64,000 bases of DNA from Takifugu bimaculatus (Eukaryota; Chordata; Actinopteri; Tetraodontiformes; Tetraodontidae), in assembly GCA_004026145.2 (NCBI GenBank), contig CP034975.1:12489582-12553581 (forward strand), in the 5' to 3' direction. Positions 45,907 to 57,987 of the stretch are shown here, in pieces; the first letter of the stretch is position 1, and each line of letters begins with the position of its first letter. The translations under genes and the position numbers were made by a program. A model generated the notes under the pieces. It was given only the letters and a program-made list of their open reading frames with translations. It searched no databases and was not told the DNA's origin.

Positions 45907-47964
45907 CTGGACTGGCTGGACCAGATGTACGAGTGTGTGAGCTGCCGTCTTCAGGGACCACTGGATGTGCCGCATTGTCACGTATTTTCCATACATTATT
46001 CCTGATAAAATGTGAATGGAGTTAAGCTGCATCCTCTCTGCAGAGGGGGGGGGGATGCACTGGAAGGCCTGCCAGTCATCCAGCACTCTTGGGAAGTGGG
46101 GGGGCGTTCATTTTCAAATGACACTTGTCAAAGCTGTGGAGGATGCAGCCACAGCACTCTCTCTACCCCAGCATCCCACTGGGGGCAGGGGGTAGGGAAG
46201 GAAGCTGTCGGCATCACAGGACATGTGATCCGACTCTTTTTGGGGGTATGCGGCTGAAGCTTGTGGTGCATTCAGGGTACTGGAGGAGCAGCGAAGATGA
46301 GGTGAGATGAGATTTTCATTGCTTTTGTCGTCATCGCCGCAAGCCTCACCCTCACTTGAGTTTCTTTGTTTTAATTCCAGCGTGCTGGCCTACATATTCA
46401 TGTCTGGGACGCAGCGACGTTTGGAATGTGCTTTGTCTCAGCCCCTCATTGTGTGAGAGGCAGCCTGTGTTCAGAAGTTACAGCTTTAAGATGTTTATTA
46501 GTTAAAACCGGCTGCTCTTTTCTGAATCCCTGGGTTTGAGGCCAAATTTGCTGCTCAGTAAAGTTTCCAACTTTGTTTTAATTTGTAAAGCCGATGTGTT
46601 TGAGCCAAAACCAAATTCCTGGGGACTTTACCTCATTATGGGTTCAGCATTCCGTGATTGGCCACTAGGCGGCGTTTGCACATAAACGACCAATAAATAA
46701 AACTACAAACTGCACCTCTGTCAGCAGATCATATTTCCTGGTGACCCCCGACACGTCACCTGTTGTTTTTCAGGAGGGAAAAGCTGATTTGACTCCTTTA
46801 TGAGTTGCAGTTATTATATCGTTGTGATTATGTTAAAGAGGAAATCGGTGTTGCTTGGAAACGATTATCAGCAAACTGATTGGATGCACACGCGTGTAAG
46901 CAAGCTTTCAGCATGATGCATGTAATTAGCTCTTCTTCTCTGACAGAGAGGCACTAATTATGTAACCGACGCGACCCCTGATTCAGCCTGTGATGCAGGA
47001 CAGGGTTTGTCTTACAGTATCGGGGCCCATTTTTTATTCAAGCCTCGGGTTTCGAGCCCTGCGTGGCTCCTGCCTGGCAGAGAGGATCTCCACTCCTGCA
47101 CATTTGTTGATATGTTTAGACGCAGCTCATTGACTGAAAGCTTTTTTTCTTCTGCCTCCTTTTTCTTGCAGCTCGGGGCCACGTCTGTCTGTCTGTCTGT
47201 CTGGGTGGGAGCTCCAGACGTTTCGCTGTGCTGGCCGCGAGGGCGCTGTGGGACTCGAGCCAACGACCTGCGCGAGGAGAGAGGCGGCATTTAAGTGTGA
47301 TTAAAATGGGGTACGTGAAGAAGATCAGACAGCACGTTGCCTGCAGCTGAGACACGGGATTATTTTCAAAGCTGAACCCTGCGAATGGGGCGGTGATGGC
47401 TGTTGGGTAACCTCTGCCCCATCAGAGGCGCGCTGCCAGCGAGCCAGACTGACTCACGCAGGAACACGCCGAAATTCATGGACAGAGATCGACGGTGGTA
47501 GACAAAATCTATAGAGCCAGTCATGATGAGCTGGAGAAGCTTCCATGACTCCAAACATGCAGTTCCAACTGTACAATAAGTCAAGTCATAGCTAAGTTTA
47601 AAGGCTTAAGGCTGATTTCTAAAGAAATCCAGGTTTTTTTGTGATGAACAAGCTTCCTATTGTTATTCCTTTGCTGCTAAATGCTGGTTTGTCATGTGGA
47701 TTAGGGTATTTCTTATTACATTTACCTTCCTGACACAGGTGAGAGCTGCTGGTACCGTTAGAAGTGCTGAAAATCCAGAACCGTATCTCAGATCGTTACA
47801 CACTGAACTTCTCTTGCGTTTTTCTGTGAATGCAACTTCAAAAAAATCCCAGAAAATTAATGGTTTATTGTATTATCACCAAATATAGTAATCCCCTGCA
47901 GCTGACAGGATCAGTATTCAACTTTGGTAAAGAATTCACTATCCAGCAGCTACTGAGCTGATCC

Positions 47965-48085
47965 CATTGGCTCACCCTGGACAGGTCACCAGTCCATCAT
48001 GGGAGACGACACCATTCACTCATACTTAAAACTAATATGCATGTTTTTTTAGACTGTAGGAGGAAACTGGAGTGCCTTGAGAGTG
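47965..48085 (+). mobile_element. Fragment of a teleost dispersed repeat
   Basis: The text CCCTGGACAGGTCACCAGTC followed by CATCATGGGA, then ATATGCATGTTTTTTTAGAC and TGTAGGAGGAAACTGGAGTG, matches the recurring 'ccctggacaggtcgccagtcc ... catgtctttggactgtgggaggaa' sequence found throughout teleost genomes as SINE/LINE tails. It is diverged and has no coding capacity. The superfamily is not assigned. Confidence 0.65.
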
Positions 48086-49829
48086 CTGGTCCTTGTATAG
48101 GAGTCAAGTTTGTCTCCACCAAACTGTCTATGTTAAACAGATGACAATCTGAAATCACATTAAAAAATGAGTGCCAGCTGTAAATGAATAATTCATTGGA
48201 AGTATACGCTTGGAACAGTTGCAGAACAGTTTGTCCTCACATTTTTGGCCACGTAGTTTCAAAATTAAGGATTCTGCTGTGTCCAAACAGGACTTTTATG
48301 TGCATTCATTAGAGTAGACCCTTCACAGACGTCCACCATTGCATCTGCAGGAACCAGCAGCCGTGCATGCTGGGATACGGGTGGCAAACTTCCTCTCCTG
48401 GATGAATAATTCGTCCGCTCGTCAGCTCTGGAGCCGGAGAATGTGGACAGGGAGTAGCTCTCCAAAGATCCTTCATACAGTATTTCAGCCGGAGTGGAGA
48501 CATGCTTGGATGGCTGTCTGATGTTCAGAGTCACATGGTCACGCTAATTAAACCCAGATCTTAAATATCAGCCTTCTTCACCCTTAATGACTCTTCACAC
48601 ATGAAATAGTGGAAAACATGCTGAGCAGCCAGTTTAGCCAGTGGGATTGAAAACGTAATGTTCTTTTCTACAAGTTCTTACTTTTGGCATTCATTTTCTT
48701 CCCAATATTAATGCCCTGTAAAAGTCTAAAATCCACGGGACAAGTCCAAAATGTAGAGGCTTCTTCTATAAGCTTGAATCTTTTGTCATACAGATGCGGG
48801 TTTATGTCTTGTGTCAATGGAGGTTGCTGGGTTGTCTCTGATCTCCCCGTCTCATTAGTGATGCTGCAAAGGAGTACTTAGAGTGGCATCAGGGAGCAGT
48901 TTGAATCTAAAATTGATTTAGGTTTTATTATACACATAACGCATCAGAGACCAGGCCTCTGAGTCCCTGTTTTATTACAAGAGACATCATTTCACCAGGA
49001 GTCGCCATAGAGGCGGGATATAATTTGAGGTCTATGGTCGTTTGGGCTGGGAGACGGGTGTTCTGTGTGCAGTCATTGGAACCGGAGAGGCAGGAGCGCT
49101 GTGCACTCAGCCCCGAGCAGCCAGCTCTTTTAGCTTCTAGCTAATCTACAACAGCTATCTGATTAGTCAGGAGAAGGCAGCGCTGGACGCCAGTGCGGAG
49201 CTGAGCAGTTATCTTCATCAGTGTCCCCTCAGTTTACAGCTTTCTTTGCTTTTCTTCCATTTTTCCTTCCACCCCTCCCTTATCTGTCCCTCTATCTCGT
49301 GTCCCAGCAGCAAGAAAAACAGAGTAATAATCCATCCATTATTATTCCTGCAGAGAATGAAAAGAGGGGAAGCCAGAGGGTTTGTACAGGGAATCGTTTA
49401 TATGAAATGGATGTGATTATTCAGGAGACGGAAGCACGCTTCGGAGGCAGCGCGTCTGGGATCGGAGCCGGGCATGTCTAATTTAAGGTCGCATAACTGA
49501 AGTCCTCCCACAGACCTGTCACACGGCCAAAGCTTGTGCACCAACTGGAGTGATGTTAAACAAACACTGGAACCTTCAGCCTGGTTTTTCAGACATCATT
49601 TTAATCTCTAATGCACCCAAAACACACACGTGAATGCATCCAGTTCAGGGCGGCTGCTGCTGTTTTGTCATAATGCCATTCCCAGCGATTTCAAAATGCT
49701 TTCCCAGTTCCAGAGAGTGAATGTTGCATTGTTTTATTTCTAATCCTCATGACGGGTGTCTGTCTGCAGGCTGCGGAGCGGCGTACCTGCAGCGCGTGCT
49801 TCGGAGGGCTGCCCGCTCGGCCTGCCGCC

Positions 49830-52800
49830 ATGCCGGACGTGAAGCCTCCACCACCACATGACTGCCTCTCCATCTCCTCTGTCCCAGCCACAGCTGGCTC
49901 TCCTGGAGGCTACATCTCCACCCTCAGCCTTGTAACTTCCATGGAGCCCTGCATCGCTGACATCCCCCTGTCCCCTGACCCCCTGTCCTTCCCTCAGCAC
50001 AGACCCAGCGTACCTCACTACACGGGCCTCAATGGGACCTCATTCCCGCTCATGGCGAGATGCAACAGTAGTACTCTGCTCACTAACCTCGGGATGAGGT
50101 ACTGCCCCAGCAGGCAGATTCCTGTGGGGATGGAGTTGGGCCAAGGCCTCATCCCAAGTTCCTGTATCCATACTGGGAACACTGGGAACAGGCCTTACAG
50201 GAGTATGGAAAACCTTAACTGGACCCACGTGTCCGATTCTGGACTGTGTGCGATAAACAGGAGTGTGGACAGTGAGTTTATTTTACGCTACACCACCAGC
50301 AGCCACTGGTGTGGGGGGGTTCCAGATGGGTCTGTGGTGGCAGCTCAGAGCCCAGAAAACCTGGTGTTTTGCTCCCAAACTGGACTTCCCAGGAAGGATC
50401 TACCCCTCTTCCCTCAGATGCTGTTTCCATCTGGCATCGACGAATGGGAAGTGAGGAAGGGTCTGAGGGAAAAACTGAGGCTACAGAGCGCGCGGTCCTC
50501 GGCGGAGCCTTTGAAGACCCTCCCACTGCGGGCCCAGCTGAGTCCGGTCGACCCAGAGGTTGTTCAGCACATGAATGCAACAGGTTCTGGATCCAGGCCT
50601 TCAGGCGCACTGCACATCACAAGACCTGAGGAGATAAAGCAAGAGGTCCTCCGGCGCCTGCAGCTCCGGCGCCAGAACAGCAGTCCCAACCTGGCCCTGC
50701 TCGGCTCCCCCTCCCATCCCAGACCCGTTCAAGGTGTCCTACACAACTGACAATATCGCAGCGAGTCCCTCGGACTCGGCGCCGGAGCAGCGCCGGGCCC
50801 CTTTGGGACGCCTGCATATTCCCACGTTTGAAGAGTTCAAGAGGATGAGGCAGAAGGAGAGTTCCACGGCCGGTTCTGTGGGTCCGGAGGCCGACTCGGC
50901 ACAGGAGGGCGCACGTCCACCTGTCCTGAGCAAAGGCGAGGAGGCGGAGTGCCGTCAGCCGGTCGGTGCTGCTACTGGACCCCCCAGCACCTCGTCTCCC
51001 ATCCGTACCAGCCCGTCTCCACGGATGCCTCTGCAGCCCCTGGCGAGCTCCACGCAGGAGAAAGCCCCGGCAGCACGGGGGGACGACTGCACCGGCGGGA
51101 GGAGACGGAGGAGCAGCCTGGAGCCCACCGGCTCTGTTCCCTTCCCACCCAGCAAGGAGAACTGGGACCGTCCTTCCAGCTGCTGCCCGGCGCTCCTCCT
51201 GGAGGGGACGGACCTTTCCAGCTACGGAGCCAAAATCTACAAGATGAAGGACGGCCTGATCGGCTCTGCGCTGGACCTGATCAAGAAGAGGTGGGTCTGT
51301 GAGGAGCGTGTGGAAGCTAAAATGGGTGAAAAGTCCCTGTTACATTGTTCACATTATGTTATTCCACTTTATTCCACCTAACCTGGATTCACAAATGTCC
51401 CTGTGTGGTTCTGAGAACATGTCTTTATGAAGTCGGCGTGATCTCCTGTGGTGCAGTGAGTTATCTGTGATCGCACGCTGGCGCGTTGGTCCTGGTGCTC
51501 GTCCATCTGCTCCGTCTGCATGTGTGTTATCAGTTTATCTCAGTTACTGTGATAACAGCTGCCGCTGCTAACAGGCTTGACTCTGCAGACACGGCTGTGG
51601 GTGGGAGGGTGGTGCTAAGTATGACAGACTGGAGGACTGGCATCGGAACTGCAGCCTGTCTCTGTCTCTGTCCTCGTCTCTGCCTCTGCCTATTGTCTCT
51701 CTGCCCCTGTGTCTGTCCTGGTCTCTGCCTCTGTCTCTGCATCTGTCTCTGCCTCTGTCTCTGTCTCTGTCCTCGTCTCTGCCTCTGTCTCTGCCTCTGC
51801 ATCTGCCTCTGTCTCTGTCCTCGTCTCTGCCTCTGCCTCTTCCTCTGTCTATCTCTATGTCTTTGTCTCTGCCCCTGTCTCTGTCTCTGTCTCTGCCCGT
51901 GTGTCTGTCCTGGTCTCTGTCTCTGTCCCTCTGTCCCTCCGTCCCCACAGTTCAGTGTGGTCACCAACAAACCAGAGTTGTGTCTGTGTCCGTTGGGTCT
52001 TTTCTTCTGTGCTCAATGCAAATTTTAGACCCTGAACCCAGACGAGCTCTTTGATAAGGCCAGTTCCTGTCTCAGCACCACCTGTGAGAGATGGGAGATA
52101 GATGGAGAATACACCCCCCCCCACACACACACACACACACACACACACCCCCGGTGGTCACTCCTTTGTGTGCAGTGCTGGAAGGGTTGATGTATGTCTG
52201 AAGCACAAAGGCAGCAGGAAAATAACTGCTGCGGGTGTTTGCCCAGAGTCTGCGCGTTAATATTTGAGAGTGCAGCTCTCTGGGGTGCAAATAACCCTTT
52301 TATAAGTCTTTGTCATTGAGTTAAAATTCAGATTGTTACTCTTCAGAATGCCGCTGACAGGAAACATTCGTGAAACATCTTCTGGTGATTCCGTCCTTCA
52401 TATTCAAACCTTTTAGAGTTTGCTAGCCTTTTCTAACTAGCTCTGAGAATAAAGCTCAGCAGATGTTCATGAGTCCTGAATGGGACTGAAGAAAGTGAAA
52501 GTCTTTCTCCATTAGCTTCAGGGGAAACGTTTCATCAAACGTCATCAAAACATCAGACAGTGTGAAAATATGTGTATTTTCTTCCAGTTTGAGGTCAAAA
52601 AGCAAAGCACTGATTATTTCCCAATTACGGTTTGTTAATCACATCTTTTATCAGCCAAAGAAGCTCATATTGAGTAACATTCTCCCTTCTCAGATTAGAT
52701 TTAATGTTTTAAAAGAACCATCATGCAACCCACTTTGTAGTCCCTCGGTAATTTAAATTTGCTCAAGGCTTTTCGGATACCTGGAGAGTTTTTAATTAAC

Positions 52801-54109
52801 CATGGCAATTTTTTTCACGCCATCTTTCATCCCCGAGGTGTTCCAGTCCAGCAGCGCCTCCCCTTGCTCAAGAGCAACTGCTAATGTCGATGGTGTAAAT
52901 TATATATTACGTTCAATATTCAGTTATTAGTTAATTGTAATTTGTAGACAGAAAATGTGTCAGTTATGTGGAGTATGAGAGGGAATCGTGCTCCCGGTCT
53001 TGAATTTAATTTGTCTCTATTAGATGCACACGCTGATTAAAATCATCAGGGGTCGATAAACGCGGCGGTGAAGGTGACGGACGGGCCGGTTCCAGTGTGG
53101 CGTTGTCCCGTGTTGAGCGCTGATCTATCACATCCGCCCGTTTCCTGATGAATGAAGCTGCAGGTTATTACGTACCATGCATCATCTGGGTGTGACAGCG
53201 GATCCTGGCGGGGGGGGGGGCTGTAATCTCCCGGGACTGCTGGATCTTCTGCTACTCTGCTGCTGTTCGATATGCAAAAGCGTGCATGTCCCCACGTGCA
53301 CGAACGAGGACGCGATGCTATAGAGCAATCGTGGAAATAATAAACTAAAGCACAGGAGGATTTGGGGTTAAAAGACCGATTATTTAAGTCATTGTATCAT
53401 CACGGGGGGGTGGTGTCTCCCCGGAGTCCATCCCAAGACTCACACACCCAAACCCACGCTGGGGGGGGGGGGGGGGGACCTGTGAGCTCGGGTCGAATCT
53501 GGAGGCCATTTTCGCCGTCCTGTTGACACCACTTTAAAATCAATTCTTAACAGTTTGTGGTTTCTTTTGAGTCGTGGTTTGTGGTTTGTGTGAAACCAGT
53601 TAAAAAAGGATTTTAAAGATAATATCGACATCAAATGTGTTGTTGTGCTTCACCTACTCTGCAGAATTCTGGCTGAATTAGGTTCAACTGAGCGTTGCTG
53701 TGAACAGAATAATAATAATAAACAGAATGATAATTGCATAGCGACTGATCAATTTCCTGAAAATTCAAGCTGAAAGCCCCAAACTGATGGAAGGTTTATC
53801 GACCTCTGGGATCTGAGGGTCGAGGTGTTTCTGAAACCTAATGGTTGTGATGTTAGAGGAGGTGAGGGATGAGGGTTTAAGGATAAGAGAAGCATTGATT
53901 TGGGGCGGGGGTGTTGAGATTATTGTGGGCAGAGGCAGGTAGAATTGTGAAAGGATAGAAGAAGACAGCAGGGGGCTGAGGATGGAAGAATGGGGAGAAA
54001 TGAATGACAAAATCAAAGAGCATCTGCCAGAATTATAATCCTTTTCTCTTTCCTGCATCCCACCCGCTCCCCTCCTTCCCCTCCATTCCTCCCTCTCTCT
54101 CTCCTCCCC

Positions 54110-54141
<32 letters not shown>

Positions 54142-54200
54142 CCTCTCTCTCTCCCTCTCTCTCCCTCTCTCTCCCTCTCTCCCTCTCTCTCTCCCTCTTC

Positions 54201-54231
<31 letters not shown>

Positions 54232-57200
54232 CTCCCCTCTCCACCAGCTGCAGTGCAGAGATCTCTGCCGAGGCCCCCGTCAGGCTGTCAGGTGACCGGG
54301 ACGGAGGCTCTGACATCACCACCCCCTTGACTGACTGTCAGCCCTCCGCCGTTGCCATGGCAACGTCGGCAACGGCCTGCGGAGCTGAGGCTGACGACGA
54401 GACGCCTCTGGAAGGAGGAGAAGAACCAGCAGAATGCGTAAGGCTCGGCTCTCCTTATCTTTTCCGATTGCTCTCCTGCCGCCTCGTCCTCGCGTCTCCG
54501 CTCGCTGCTTTTCACCGGCGCCGCGTGCAGGGACGCAGCTCTGGCGTTCAAGGATGACTGAGACGAGCGAGGGGACTGCGACACGCGTGCACGTCTCTCC
54601 CTTATAGCAATGCAGAGGTATTCGCTCAGACGGCAGTGAGCGATGCAGCGCCCGTCCTCCAGCGAATATCTGGACGTCTGAAGCTGCAGTAAAAAAGGGG
54701 ACTGAGCCCCTCCTAGCAGCTGGCGCCCCTCACGGCGCCTCGCCGCCGGCCGCCTGCAGCTTAACATCAGCCTCAGCTGCGGGGAGCATCGTACACCTCT
54801 GTGTCCATCTGGATTCTTGTCTCGTTGCATGCAAGGAGGCTAAAACTGGTTTGGGGAGCAGATGTGGAGGTGCGTTGGTTCTGGTAGCGTCATTCCAGAG
54901 CGGAGATCGCATCTGCCTGCTCAAAATATGGGCGGTGATTCGATAATTCAGTGGTTCATGAATTATTCTCCTTGATTTCTACCTTATTGCTGCAAGCTGT
55001 AAATCCTGTTGTTTGCTGGTAGGGAGCACTAAGCCTGTCCGCGCGTTCACGAACCGCTCAACGATGTGGAAGGGTTAGTTTAGGTTAGTTTAGGGGAGGT
55101 TAATTTAGGTGAGGAATGTTGTGTCGTAGCGCTGACCTTTGAACTGTTCACCTTATCACGAGACAGCAGCGGGCGCTAAGTGTTTGGGATTCTTTGAATT
55201 GTCCCCCGAGAGACCTTTTCCTTATCTTCAAGGCTCGATGAGCCCAGGATGTGATCAGAGCAGGAGTTTTGAGGTCGGCCTTGTTCTGATCAGACGTGGC
55301 AGACGGGTCGTTCGGATCGGAGAGATAAACTATATCTGTTGCGTAGGACAGTCGGGACGGCAATTTCATCAGGTGAACTCGGACACGCAGCTGTGTGTGC
55401 ACAGCTGTGTCTGCTGCCCCTCTCCCATCTGTTGCCATGGCAACTGGCCTGTTAGACTGACACGCGTCTCCCTCCGCAGCTCACGGGCCCGGTCTGCAGG
55501 CGCTCCAGCTCGGACGCAGCCTATGAGCTGGCGGAGACGGTGAGGGCTCAGCGCGAGTGCCGTCTGCGGCCTCACTACAGCGACCCCATGCCGGCCGACG
55601 CCTCCAAGCGCAAACAGCTGGAGATGAAGATCGCCGCCGCCGCCCGCCTGCACAGCCACCGCAGAGACCGGGACAGAGACAGCGGTGAGTGCTGACACAC
55701 CGTGCTTGAATTCAAACGGGAGCCACCTCGTCTGGAGTGGTGGCGACTTAAGTAGCTCATCGGTGAGTCACAAATGATCGCTTTAACCGAAGGTTCGGAA
55801 TCACTGACATCTGGGGCCGACGTGTTTATTCATTTTGACATCACCAGGTCATGACTAGTCCTCTGTGTGTGCACCGTGTGCGTGTGCCGTGTAGAAAAAC
55901 AAAGACCTCAATGCTGTTGGATGTCTTCCTCAGCTCCTGCGGCCATCCGCGGCCGCTCCGAGCCCCCAGCTGAGGAGCGCCAAGCAGGTCTTGGCGTGAC
56001 CCGATCTGGACAGCACCGGTGGAGCACCATCAGCAGCCTGAGCGCCGACAGCGGCGTGGTGGGGCTCAGCGACGAACGGGAGGAGGAGGACAGCGAGCCC
56101 CGCCGCTACCGCAGGACCCGGGGGGCTGACGTGGAACGGGTGGACAGCGGCATCGGCCCGGGCTTGTCCCGCCACTGGAAGAGACCTTCTGCCTCCGTCA
56201 GAGCCTGGGAGGCGCAAAGACCCTGTCCAGACTGTGGCGTGAAGGACGGGGTCTCCAAGGAGCGAGGAGAGCGCATGTGCGAACGCTGCTCCAAGCTGCG
56301 CACCTGAGCGCAAAGAGGCCATCTTGGAATTTCTGAACACAGGAGTCGAGCTACGGCGAGGACCTGCGCATCATCAAGGAGGAGTTTTTCTGCCCCATGC
56401 AGAGCGCCGGGCTGCTGACGGCCGATCAGCTCACCGTGGTGTTCGGGAACGTCCAGGAGCTGATAGACGTCAACGATCCGCTTCACCGAGCACCTGCAGG
56501 ATAGCATCGACCAGGCCTTTGACCAGGTAACCCACGCCGGTGTTTCCATTAGCGCCGAACCCTCATTGTGATGATTCCACGCGCGTGTTGGGATTGTATC
56601 ACCGGCTGGTTGATGTTGTCCACCATGACGCACCTCGCTGTCCTCAGGGACAGCTCCAACAGTGCGGATGCTTCCTAAAACCCCAATCAGATGTCTCTCT
56701 TCTCTCCTGCGTCTCGACTCAAGGGAGACGACGACCTCCTGACGGTCTACATCGGCGAGATCTTTCTGGAGTTTGTCAACATGCTCCCTGCGTTCCAGAC
56801 CTACTGCCTGCAGCAGTCCACCTCTGTCAACATGCTCAACACCCTGGAGAAGGAGAAAGAGCTGCTCAGGTACACACGGCACGAGGACGCGGAGCTCCCG
56901 TTGGACTCACGTGATGGGAAAGTTACTCGGGGAGCTTTTTCTCGTTCCTGCCACAGACGTTTGGTGTAATTCTTAATGGAGAGGACGGCACCTTATCAAT
57001 TATGCAGAGCAAGTTCTATTCTGAGACTGGAGCAGAAATGGTCCATATTTTTTAAAGGAGTCTCGGCTGGTCCTCAGTCAGACGGGTTCCTGTCCACGAC
57101 ACTGCTAAAAATGTCTTTTGTCCTTTCAGAATCTTCCTGGATGTCTCTCAGAACGACAACACGGCTCTGCGTAGAATGAACCTGCGCTCTTTCCTCATGG

Positions 57201-57955
57201 CGCCGCTCCAGCGCGTCACCAAGTACCCCCTCCTTCTGAGCCGAATCATAAAAGTCACCCCCGAGTGTCACCCCGACTACGCACGGCTCCGGGAGGCCAA
57301 GAGCCGGGTGGAGTCCCACTTGGAGCACATCAACATGAAGACCAAGCAGGAGGGAAACGGCGTCACTTGGTCCCTCCGCTCCTTCCGCAGGGACAGCCGC
57401 AAAAACCGGGAGGTCATCAACATCGAGATGCGGGAGGTGTCGATGAAGACGGTCGGCTGGGCGAGGGAGGACACGCGGTTTGTCATGGAGGGACCCCTTC
57501 AGCTGTCCCAGCCGGCAGACGGCCAGTGGGTGAAGAAGGGCAGCAAGGCCCTCAAGTTCCAAAATGTCCAAAGTCTGCTTATGGTGAGGACGCAGAGGAC
57601 CGGTGAGGCTCCGGCTGAAGTGGGGGCCCGGGGGGACCAGGGGGACAGCGGGAGGGACGGCATTCAAGATGGAGTGCTGGTCCTCATCAAGGACAAGAGC
57701 AGCGGAAAGTTCACGGTCCTGAGGGAACCTATCCGCCTGGGAAACTGCGTGGTGTCTGCAGATCCGGAGTGCGAGGACACGTTCGAGGTGCTCGACATTC
57801 GACGGGAGTCGTTCGTTTTCCGGGCGTCGGACAAGTCCCGCACCCAGCAGTGGTTCCATCAGATCAAGAGGTGCACGCGGGACCTGGGCGCCTGGAGGAA
57901 GAGACGCAACGCTTTGCCCAACATCATGATCAACACAAACCAGGGCCGCTCCTGA
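49830..57955 (+). CDS. DH-PH Rho guanine nucleotide exchange factor with Cys4 motif
   Basis: Would catalyse GDP release from a Rho-family GTPase; which one is not predictable. Coding exons are 49830-51290, 54248-54437, 55480-55684, 55934-56526, 56724-56869 and 57130-57955. Discounting four extra bases (one in 50707-50711, plus 56305, about 56348 and about 56478) they total 1,139 codons. The long, probably disordered N-terminus carries IPTFEEFKRMRQKE. Next come SALDLIKK, acidic/basic linkers and a C-x2-C-x14-C-x2-C motif (56224-56289). The DH domain begins ERKEAILEFLNTG, with the conserved helix MNLRSFLMAPLQRVTKYPLL. The PH domain spans about 57480-57880, including DGVLVLIKDKSSGKF and TQQWFHQIKR. 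The ATG at 49830 is in a strong GCCGCC context after an acceptor at 49769, so an untranslated upstream exon is likely. I cannot name the paralogue. As given, the stop at 56305-56307 would truncate the protein before the DH domain. Confidence 0.88.
51655..51950. repeat. Hexameric (TCTGYC)n array
   Basis: About 295 bp of TCTGCC/TCTGTC/TCTCTG units with CTCG interruptions. Long frames through it on both strands (runs of Leu-Cys or Arg-Gln-Arg) are repeat artefacts. Confidence 0.92.
52114..52147. repeat. C run and (CA)n microsatellite
   Basis: About eight C residues followed by a CA array of about 26 bp in RhoGEF intron 1. Confidence 0.9.
54081..54240. repeat. (CT)n tract before a RhoGEF acceptor
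   Basis: About 160 bp of CTCTCT/CTCCCT repeats ending 8 bp before the exon that starts at 54248, forming an unusually long pyrimidine tract for that 3' splice site. Confidence 0.93.
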
Positions 57956-57987
57956 GACCCGCCCCTCTCCACCGGCGCCACACTGTA

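Larger units (their letters stand above)
43199..49769. other. Gene-free interval, part 3
   Basis: No coding exon recognised, although upstream untranslated exons of the RhoGEF may lie here. An open frame of 178 codons at 44337-44873 has no motif or splice context. A block at 46860-46990 contains two TAATTA-type cores in a TTTCAGCATGATGCATGTAA context and may be a conserved element. Paired GT and CA arrays are at 45655-45900 and a dispersed repeat fragment is at 47965-48085. Confidence 0.45.
51291..54247 (+). other. RhoGEF intron 1
   Basis: A 2.96-kb intron between the long first coding exon and the exon at 54248. Donor AG|GTGGGT and acceptor CCACCAG are visible. It contains a TCTGYC tandem array (51655-51950), a CA array (52114-52147), G homopolymers near 53210 and 53461, and a CT-rich tract leading into the acceptor. 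No other gene is seen. Confidence 0.75.

Noticed and set aside
46664..46680. CTCF-like CCACTAGGCGGCGT
   Set aside because: Two or more mismatches to the core consensus, including an invariant-type position.
51486..52028. Leu/Cys-rich plus and Arg/Gln-rich minus open frames
   Set aside because: Products of the TCTGYC tandem repeat in RhoGEF intron 1.
49770..57955. Reading the RhoGEF as a pseudogene
   Set aside because: All splice sites and the remaining exons are intact, no other stop codons occur, and the total length becomes a multiple of three once the extra bases are discounted, so assembly error is favoured.
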